Assembly (NCBI GenBank): GCA_964020975.1 | Contig: OZ026618.1 | Coordinates: 34,936,849-35,000,848, forward strand | Source: Hermodice carunculata | Taxonomy: Eukaryota > Annelida > Polychaeta > Eunicida > Amphinomidae | Reading direction: 5' to 3' | Length of the DNA stretch: 64,000 bases | In this document: piece after piece, positions 60,901-64,000 of the stretch | Layout: every line of letters starts with the position of its first letter | Numbering within the stretch: the first letter of the stretch is position 1 | The notes under the pieces: model-generated | Seen by the model: the letters and a program-made list of their open reading frames with translations, nothing else | Told to the model about the DNA's origin: nothing | Databases searched by the model: none | Program-made: the position numbers and the translations under genes

Positions 60901-62980
60901 ATTGAATCAAACCTATTATTTGACCAAATAAGATACAACTTGCAGTTTACAGAAACTTAGATAAGTACGTTTTACCATTTAAAACATTCCACAAAAACTT
61001 AAAATATATCCAGAAAGTGAAATGAAATTTTCATGTTCAACACACATGTTCTTTTCTTTAGATAAAGGCAACTTTACTTTATTTGTTTGATTTTACTTGT
61101 TAATCATCTTACCAGCACCAAGCCCACGTTTATCTCCTCTCTTCTTCCCCTTTGACCTCCTCACTCCATCAACATGTTTCTTTCCCAATATTTTTGCACT
61201 CTCATCATCAGCAGACTTGAGCGTGTCTGGTGAAATGACTCTGTGATGTTCAACAGGCAGCCCAGTGTCTGAGGACTGGGTTTTGATCAACACCCTAGGA
61301 GCTCGGGTTGTGCCGTCCTGGGGCGGGGTGTCCGAGTTCTCTCGCTGTTTGTACATATTATACAACTCCGGCTTGTCAGGCAACAGTGAGCCCCTGTAAG
61401 GTATAAGTTTTCAATATTTTACATCTGGTATAACTGACAAGAAAACCAAAGTGACTGTGCATGGAGTAAAAGGAGTTTTACAGGAACTCTAAATTGTCTT
61501 TACAGTGTTTCTGTTAGTTTTTTTTTCAGGGGGTCACAAGACGGAAAATTCAGGGGAGAAGACTAGATTTTCACATATATTACATGTAAATAAACAAGGC
61601 CTATGATCCTTTAGAATTTTCTCAGAGGGTATTTCAGCTTTACAAAGGGTAATATACCCCCATTTGGGGGTTAACAGAAACACTGCTTAAATGTGATATT
61701 TAATCATTAAATGTACAATGTGTATTTACTTAAGTCTTGCGGTGTTTGAGCAAACTTTATGGTGTAACATGGTGTAAATTAAAGTGTCAGTTAAAGCAAG
61801 TACATTTATGTAAATGCAGACAAAAACTACAATCTGACTTGTTTACACAACAAAAGTCACCAAAATCTGGCCTTATTGAGCTTTAGGGGACCCGAGCCCC
61901 TATAGGACTAATAATGGTTCAAAGTTCACGAAAGTTCCGGAAGTGTTGTAAATAATCATTAGCAACACAAATCACTTATCTGAGATGACTTCTGACCGGT
62001 CATAACATGTAAATTAAGCATCCGCGTTTCTGCCGATGGTCCAAGATCGATGCCACAAGTGCTATTTGGGACCGTATCATATAATTTTAAATGTGATCAT
62101 AAACAATAAAATTATCGCTTAACTATTTCGAATAAAAAAATTACAAGAAAGAATGAACGCTGAGACCATCCCCGGGAATATCCCAGGGCATCACGTGCAC
62201 CTGGCTCGTGCAGGTAAACATGCACCCATAGCTAATTTGGTAGATTTAACGCGATTGGTTAAAATCTTGTTCCGGTGTTGCATTGTGGGTAATATTCGAG
62301 TCAAAAGTCGTTCGGTGCATATGCAAATGGCGACATATTAATCGATTCCATCGATGCTTTCACGGAATAAATTCAAATTTTTTTATATTTTAATGACACT
62401 ATGCCTGCGGCGCAAACATCTATTCTACTAGAAAAACATATAGGAACGTTACCATGGTGCCTGCAGCGCAATAATCTTCGCTTTAGGTAGGAACATGGAC
62501 ATCCTTAGGGGATTTTACCTATAGAAGCTCGGGTCTTCTAAAGTTCAATAAGGCCCAAAATCTAATCAGCTCATCTTACCACATAAGATAAGCATATTAC
62601 CAAATTTGAGCAAAATACAGGGAGGCATTCTGTAGATATCGCGGCAGTGAGAATGTGCACACCCGGACGGATGGAAATCTAGAGGGACATCTGGATGGAC
62701 GTACAACCCCAAAACATAAAGAGTCCCCCCATGGGGTGGACCCTTAAAAAGACAGCACAGACTGAGGAAGCGGTAAGTACACTGTTTGAAAGACAGCTGG
62801 CGCCACTGAATGGTCTCTCCCAGGATGGACTACTTGAGTACCTTCAACCAGGAGCTGTGTAACAGCGTAACTATTTACCTGAGCTTGGCACTATTTTCTG
62901 CCGATTCCTGATCTGATTCCGAGCGTGGACCAGACCCTGGACTGTCATCCCTGCCCGGACGGAAATTTTCATCTGGAAGT
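30936..62980 (-). CDS. Unrecognised serine-rich multi-exon protein gene (C-terminal 14 exons)
   Basis: I do not recognise this gene. Exons in transcription order are 62980-62879, 61393-61113, 59336-59194, 58223-58086, 56524-56423, 53953-53438, 50116-50018, 45732-45612, 43554-43480, 41898-41705, 40077-40001, 38601-38413, 37026-36774 and 31118-30936 (stop). Every junction has AG/GT borders and all phases agree, which is strong support for a real gene of at least 823 residues. The product is hydrophilic and rich in Ser, Pro, Asp and Gln. It has a basic KGKKRGDKRG patch early on, repeated motifs of the type HPHSAELVRTTL in the middle, an ordered-looking stretch (ENWRQLFEQPSAQERRK, then DLPFYYDVQPHPSSQFPELA) and a Ser/Arg-rich tail (SRQSSRSRSSCSQSSQSES). 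I see no signal peptide, membrane segment or enzyme motif in this part. No in-frame Met precedes the first exon found, so the 5' end lies beyond 63000. It converges on PITRM1. Confidence 0.5.
31918..32630. repeat. Repeat element with about 155-bp internal units
   Basis: CAAAGCAATTGGGTGAGCAG and CAAAGCAATTGGGTGAGTGG mark two of about four related units. The ends carry TTGAGCTTTAGCTGAG and CAGCCGAGCTAAACAC, which are inverted partners. It lies in the last intron of the unrecognised gene. Nothing else gene-like is seen between 31119 and 33551. Confidence 0.5.
33255..33470 (+). mobile_element. Family A MITE, decayed
   Basis: TAAGACTGAGTCAACTCACAG, CTTTGGCATGGGTTTGG, CAATCTATTTTTCATCAATG and TAGTCAAAAACAATAG follow family A. 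Both ends and the second hairpin arm are worn away. Confidence 0.5.
33552..35224. repeat. Element with inverted ends and 440-bp higher-order repeats rich in GGTCA
   Basis: The left end ATGCCCCCCTTCGAAGAAGG and right end GAAGGCGGGGGGCAT are inverted partners. After a (GGTC)n tract at 33596-33616, units start at 33621, 34063, 34502 and 34937 with GTGGTTTC. Each of the first three is 435-442 bp and made of three related sub-units of about 145 bp. Nearly every sub-unit contains GGTGACCTTGACC and then AAGGTCACA. There is no ORF. Confidence 0.5.
36008..36220. mobile_element. GTGAAACCTCATTATAACGA-type MITE remnant
   Basis: TAGTGAAACCTCATTATAAC followed by ACACTCAAATATGCGAC is the left end of a MITE type also seen in part at 23768 and 44830. 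The right side runs into GGAGCCCGTCCACTGTAAT. The intron between 35225 and 36007 shows nothing I can name. Confidence 0.5.
37568..38025 (+). mobile_element. Family D MITE interrupted by a family E MITE
   Basis: The D element begins TAACCCTTTCCCGCTCAAAT and resumes after the insertion with TTTCTTCTTACCAGTAAA and GAGATTTGTATGCAAAGG. It then has the core hairpin GCGTCAACAGCCTTCCTCAG and GATGGAAAGCTGTTGATT. Comparison with D copies at 28294 and 59485 shows the interruption at a TTAA. Confidence 0.5.
37637..37872 (+). mobile_element. Family E MITE with perfect 80-bp palindrome
   Basis: It is bounded by TTAA with inverted ends TTAACTCATTCCATAGTAG and CATAGTATGGAATGAGTTAA. Positions 37761-37800 and 37801-37840 are exact reverse complements with no spacer. 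Another copy at 58276-58454 has only one arm. Insertion into the D element makes it younger than D. Confidence 0.5.
38239..38253. promoter_or_regulatory. X-box-like motif (RFX type)
   Basis: GTTGCCCTTGGCAAC fits GTNRCC-N3-RGYAAC. It lies in an intron of the unrecognised gene, about 160 bp from exon 38413-38601. Confidence 0.5.
38702..38879. mobile_element. Pogo-like MITE
   Basis: The left end TGTAGAATCTCCAATTAAGA and right end TTAATAGGGAGATTCCACTG are inverted partners, with TA next to both. The interior repeats AAGACCACC words. It is non-coding. Confidence 0.5.
39537..39782 (+). mobile_element. Family A MITE with both hairpin arms
   Basis: It starts TTAACCCCCCCCCCCCTTA and ends GGCGCAAAGGGTTAA. 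GCAGTCAGTAGCTTTCCTTG and TTAAGGAAAGCTGTTGACC form the hairpin. The left end has turned into a poly-C run. Confidence 0.5.
40461..40588. repeat. Long near-perfect hairpin with GC-rich loop
   Basis: Two arms of about 48 bp, beginning TTTTGTGTGTGTTATGGCAT and ending in the complement, differ at four positions. The loop of about 32 bp is GC-rich. A related palindrome GTGTTATGGGACCATAACAC lies 200 bp to the left (40240-40280). It sits in an intron of the unrecognised gene and is probably a foldback transposon end or MITE. Confidence 0.5.
40884..41064 (+). mobile_element. CAGTGTTACCG-ended MITE, copy 1
   Basis: The ends are CAGTGTTACCGTCAG and GTCAACGGAAACACTG. The interior matches the element at 61503-61685 over its length (for example AGGAAAATTCAGGGGAGAAG). 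The sizes are 181 and 183 bp. It is non-coding and the target duplication is unclear. Confidence 0.5.
41073..41318 (+). mobile_element. Family B MITE with both hairpin arms
   Basis: It starts TTAAGCTCTTCAGTGCCATA and ends TTGACGCTGAAAGAGTTAA, with TTAA at both borders. GAGTCAACAGCTTTCCTTGG and CCAAGGAAAGCTGTTGACC form the core hairpin near the left end. It stands only 8 bp from the preceding MITE. Confidence 0.5.
41946..41989. mobile_element. 44-bp minimal pogo-like MITE
   Basis: CAGTGAAACCTCGTAATATT and the inverted ACAAGGTCTCACTG are almost all of the element. TA flanks both sides (41944-41945, 41990-41991). It lies about 50 bp upstream of the acceptor of exon 41898-41705, in transcript sense. 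Confidence 0.5.
42870..43071. mobile_element. CTGTAGTTCTAG-ended MITE, 202 bp
   Basis: The ends CTGTAGTTCTAGAAATTTTT and AAAATTTCTAGAACTACAG are inverted partners and TA lies on both sides. The interior repeats TTTTAATTTCGCGC-like words three times. It is non-coding. Confidence 0.5.
44300..44740. repeat. Tandem array of about 3 units of 125 bp with AAGGTCAAGGTCAC
   Basis: Units share GTGTCCACACACAAAG-like, TTTTCTATGACAGGGTCTAA-like and AGGTCAAGGTCACA words. The middle unit also carries AGTGACCT after the motif, making an inverted pair. It lies in an intron of the unrecognised gene. Confidence 0.5.
44874..45121 (+). mobile_element. Family B MITE, complete
   Basis: It begins TTAACTTTTTCAGTGCCAAC and ends TGTGGCACTGAACAAGTTAA, with TTAA borders. 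The core hairpin is GCCAACAGCTTTCCTCAAC and TGAGGAAAGCTGTTGAC. It has the same left-to-right order as the other B copies: CAAGTACCAGCATGCCTG before the hairpin. Confidence 0.5.
45992..46273 (-). mobile_element. Family A MITE, inverted, with a repeated hairpin arm
   Basis: TTAACCCTTTCCCCCTTAAA and GGGGGAGGGGGAGAGTTAA are the ends. The core is present as GGTCAACAGCTTTCCGTGGC, CCAAGGAAAGCTGTTGCTTG and then CAACGAAAGCTGTTGACTC, so one arm is duplicated. The G-run near its right end has grown. Confidence 0.5.
46362..46566. mobile_element. Family A MITE without hairpin core
   Basis: It has TTAA borders, TTAACTCTTTCTCTC at the left and GGAGGTCAAGGGTTAA at the right. The right part (CAAATTGTTTTTCATTGCC, AATACTGAAGCAAAAGAC) is family A. 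The left part is simple ATTT repeats instead of the hairpin. A (TA)n run lies at about 46305-46325. Confidence 0.5.
47851..48040 (+). mobile_element. Family A MITE, right end missing
   Basis: TAAGACTGAGTCAATAGC, TTTCCTTGCCATGGGTTGG and GTCAAGGAAAACTGTTGACC give both hairpin arms. The element stops after GAAGCATTTGACCA. Confidence 0.5.
49331..49344. promoter_or_regulatory. Palindromic X-box-like motif (RFX type)
   Basis: GTAACCATGGTAAC is a perfect palindrome that fits the RFX consensus. It lies in an intron of the unrecognised gene. No function is shown. Confidence 0.5.
49532..49645 (-). CDS. Candidate extra exon of the unrecognised gene
   Basis: The stretch lies between the exons at 50018-50116 and 45612-45732. 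It is 114 bp, open in phase 0 at both ends, follows an ATTACCTAG acceptor and ends at a GTAAGA donor, like its neighbours. Its translation starts NHHQHRKFQNDPV and ends LTGSIA. It could be skipped or included without changing the frame. The evidence is splice signals and an open frame only, so it may be chance. Confidence 0.5.
50740..50932. mobile_element. CAGTACTGTGGTTCCCCT-type MITE
   Basis: The left AGTACTGTGGTTCCCCTCTT and right AAGAGGGGGACCACTATAC are inverted partners. The middle repeats AGAGGCCAC words. It is non-coding. Confidence 0.5.
51835..52059 (-). mobile_element. Family A MITE, inverted
   Basis: TTAA borders are present. The core GGTCAACAGCTTTCCTTTGC and CCAAGGAAAGCTGTTACC is near the right end, which reads CAAGGGGGTAAAGGGTTAA. 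Confidence 0.5.
52347..52553. mobile_element. CTGTGTTTTCATAAATTTT-ended MITE
   Basis: It follows the nested element at 24129-24418: CATAAATTTTCACAAGG, TTTGGGAATATTAAACTC and AAATAATTATACAG. TA precedes the left end and TG follows the right. Confidence 0.5.
52951..53135 (-). mobile_element. Family A MITE, 185-bp short form, inverted
   Basis: The ends are TTAACCCTTTCCCCCTCAAA and CAAGGGGGAAAGGGTTAA. It is the same length as 4834-5018 and shares the same loss of one hairpin arm (CTTTCCTTGGCATGTGAT in transposon sense), with only scattered differences. Confidence 0.5.
53438..53953 (-). CDS. Largest exon (172 codons) of the unrecognised gene, with internal repeats
   Basis: The exon starts after an AACAG acceptor and ends at a GTAAGA donor, phase 0 at both ends. 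It contains at least three related modules: GLQHRHSVDVAKATI, GLQHPHSAELVRTTL and EAPYSPELLRVTV. The first two lie 35 residues apart. The exon itself ends with HRLSSAEL, and the next intron begins GTAAGA, which would read Val-Arg in the same frame. The repeat unit therefore continues across the splice donor. The internal copies have GTGAGA or TTGCGG where the exon end has GTAAGA. Confidence 0.5.
54937..55352. mobile_element. hAT-like MITE
   Basis: The ends are TAGAGCCTGACCCAGC and TTTGGTCAAGCTCTA, inverted partners. The flanks GTACACAC (54929-54936) and GTACACAA (55353-55360) are an 8-bp target duplication with one mismatch, the hAT length. The interior repeats ACCCGGT/AACCGGGC words and encodes nothing. 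Confidence 0.5.
56020..56210 (+). mobile_element. Family A MITE, decayed
   Basis: AAACTGAATCAACAGCTTTG, GAAAACTGTTGACCTGGAG, ATCTTGACAGGTCTTACC and AATACTGAAGAGGG follow family A in order. Both ends are worn. Confidence 0.5.
56824..57051 (+). mobile_element. Family B MITE
   Basis: It starts TTCACTCTTTCAGTGCCAAC and ends TGTGGCATTGAGACTGTTAA. The core is GGTCAACAGCTTTTGACAG and CCAAGGAAAGCTGTTGAC. A rearranged B fragment with the core follows at 57086-57290. Confidence 0.5.
57309..57560 (-). mobile_element. Family B MITE, inverted
   Basis: It starts TTAACTCTGGCAGTGCCAC and ends GGCACTGAAAGACTTGA. The hairpin is long here: TCAACATCTTTCCTTGATGC then GCATCAAGGAAAGCTGTTGA, with further pairing of ATTTTG and CAAAAT and a short GAGTGCAATGCACC loop. 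Confidence 0.5.
58276..58454 (+). mobile_element. Family E MITE, one-armed
   Basis: TTAACTCATTCCATACCGG and CATGGTATGGAAAGAGTTAA are the ends with TTAA borders. The interior matches 37637-37872, but where that copy has the 80-bp palindrome this one has only GTCAGTGCCAGAACCACTGA. Confidence 0.5.
58537..59021 (+). mobile_element. Family B MITE carrying a nested family C MITE
   Basis: The left part TTGACTCTTTCAGTGCCAAG and the right end AAGGAGAGAGTTAA frame a family C element at 58610-58835. About 28 bp of B sequence (GGGAAATCTGTTGATCTGG and GGGAAAGCTGTTGATCTGG) occurs on both sides of the insertion. Confidence 0.5.
58610..58835 (+). mobile_element. Family C MITE, complete, nested
   Basis: It is bounded by TTAA, with TTAACCCTTAATGTGCTGA and GATTAGCACTTTAA as inverted ends. 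The core is GAGTCAACAGCTTTCCTCGG and CAAGGAAAGCTGTTGACTAA, extended by GACACTTTG and CAAAGTGTC. Confidence 0.5.
59485..59715 (+). mobile_element. Family D MITE
   Basis: TCACCCTTTCCCACTCAAAT, GTTTTTACTGAAATTCATG, AATATTCTTAGCTGAG and GTCAAGGAAAGCTGTTGAC give the D order. It shows the state of D without the E insertion found at 37637. Confidence 0.5.
59779..60039 (+). mobile_element. Family B MITE, complete
   Basis: It has TTAA borders with TTAAACTCTTGATC at the left and TTGGCACTGGAAGAATTAA at the right. The core is GGTAAACAACTTTCATTGG and GCCAAGGAAAGCTGTTGAC. Between 60040 and 61112 I see only AT-rich intron. Confidence 0.5.
61503..61685 (+). mobile_element. CAGTGTTTCTG-ended MITE, copy 2
   Basis: The ends are CAGTGTTTCTGTTAG and GGTTAACAGAAACACTG. 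It is collinear with the copy at 40884-41064. Confidence 0.5.
61869..62555. mobile_element. 687-bp hAT-like MITE with exact 8-bp target duplication
   Basis: The ends GGCCTTATTGAGCTTTAGGG and TCTAAAGTTCAATAAGGCC pair over about 38 bp. CAAAATCT occurs exactly at 61861-61868 and 62556-62563. The element carries no transposase. Eight-base duplications fit hAT, though P and Mutator types can also give them. It lies between exons 61113-61393 and 62879-62980, and the DNA after it (62564-62720) looks like a further old repeat. Confidence 0.5.
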
Positions 62981-63172
62981 CTGCCATAAATACAAATATT
63001 CATACTGCTGTAAGAGCTAATTGCATACAAGGCTTGCATGAACCACAGAATTGTTTTAATACCCTGTCATACAGCTGGAACCAAAAACGCCACCAATGGA
63101 GATGTGAAAAGTATAATATTCAAACCAATTTACCATGAAAATCTAGAGAGTTGATTGCTTTGTTTGGATGGA

Positions 63173-63577
63173 CCTTAATCCTTAAAGGGCTTATTTAAGA
63201 CCGAGTCCTTAAACCCTTAAAACATTGATGTCAGACTGAGTCCCTAAACCCTTAAAGTGCTGATTTAAGAAACCTATTGTTGCATTTTTTTAAGCCTGAG
63301 TCCTTTAACCCTTAAAGCACTGATTTCAGACTGAGTCCTTTAACCCTTAAAGCACTGATTTAAGACTGAGTCCCTTAACCCTTAAAGTGCTGATTTAAGA
63401 AACCTATTGTTGCATTTTTTTTAAGCCTGAGTCCTTTAACCCTTAAAGCACTGATTTCAGACTGAGTCCTAAGCCTGAGTCCTTTAACCCTTAAAGCACT
63501 GATTTCAGACTGAGTCCTTTAACCCTTAAAGCACTGATTTAAGACTGAGTCCTTTAACTCTTAAAGTGCTGATTTAA
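63173..63577 (+). repeat. 35-bp tandem array made of family C element ends
   Basis: About ten units of CCTTTAACCCTTAAAGCACTG-type sequence followed by ATTTMAGACTGAGT are arranged head to tail. Two units carry an extra AAACCTATTGTTGCATTTTT block, and one short CCTAAGCCTGAGT unit interrupts the array. The unit equals the left 35 bp of the family C MITEs at 3564 and 58610. Confidence 0.5.
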
Positions 63578-64000
63578 AGGAGGGCACTCATTACGTTGTA
63601 TTTTAAGTGTTTTGGGAACTTCATGTCAGGCACTTACCACATGTAAAATGGTTTAGTTATATTTTATTCCATATTTCTAAAATCTGCATTTTAATGTTGC
63701 TGAAATCAGCTTTACCTGTCAAATTACCGGAAGCGGCAAACCTATGGAAGATCAAAGGCGATTTCGCGGATCACGGGAGTCCTACTTCTGCACCTAGTTT
63801 TTTTTACTTGATGAGAATAAACTCCTAGTTTCAAATTGAAGTGGTCGGAAATGTAATGAAAACTAATAATATATGTCAATGTATATGCAGCAGTTGTTTA
63901 AAACTGTTTTTAATAACTCGTTTTAGCGAGAAAAAAGCAACGTTTACGAGTCACGATATGTCACGTCTTTCCTGGCGCGATATTGGACATATTTATAGCC
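63578..64000. other. AT-rich sequence, no gene found
   Basis: On the minus strand there is TATAAATA near the right edge and a CAG/GTAAAG donor-like site near 63716. The frame ending there has a stop and no ATG before it, so it does not supply the missing start of the unrecognised gene. It could be an untranslated first exon, but nothing proves this. Confidence 0.5.

Overview
The window is animal nuclear DNA: AT-rich, with small coding exons separated by introns of a few hundred to several thousand bases, GT-AG splice sites, and heavy loading with short non-autonomous transposons and tandem repeats. The style of the repeats (many TTAA-flanked and CAGT...ACTG-ended miniature elements, GGTCA-rich arrays, CR1/RTE-like LINE debris) suggests a marine invertebrate such as a lancelet, hemichordate, echinoderm or mollusc. 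I cannot decide which from the sequence alone.

Two host genes are arranged tail to tail. The left third (1110-23597, + strand) carries the last 19 coding exons, about 746 residues, of PITRM1, the mitochondrial presequence protease. All exon phases join without a break and the stop codon is in the window. The N-terminal part with the zinc site lies off the left edge. The right half (30936-62980, - strand) carries at least 14 exons, about 823 residues, of a gene I do not recognise. Its product is serine-rich and looks largely disordered, its exon phases all agree, and its 5' end lies beyond the right edge. Between the two stop codons is a 7.3 kb stretch filled by repeats.

Introns and intergenic DNA are dominated by TTAA-flanked miniature elements, sorted here into families A to E by their ends. 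Families A to D share one internal hairpin core (GTCAACAGCTTTCCTTGG and its complement) although their ends differ. One E element sits inside a D element and contains a perfect 80-bp palindrome. Other elements include CAGT/CTGT-ended, TA-flanked pogo/mariner-like MITEs, two hAT-like elements with about 8-bp target duplications, a LINE 3' fragment, a Mutator-like transposase fragment ending in a poly(A) run, and several arrays carrying AGGTCA half-sites.

The most unusual points are: a 34-bp minisatellite in PITRM1 that multiplies an exon tail together with its splice donor; a second, independent exon-tail duplication in the same gene; the shared hairpin core; and internal repeats plus a run of symmetric exons in the unrecognised gene. 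I see no complete virus-like element, CRISPR array, rRNA or convincing tRNA gene.
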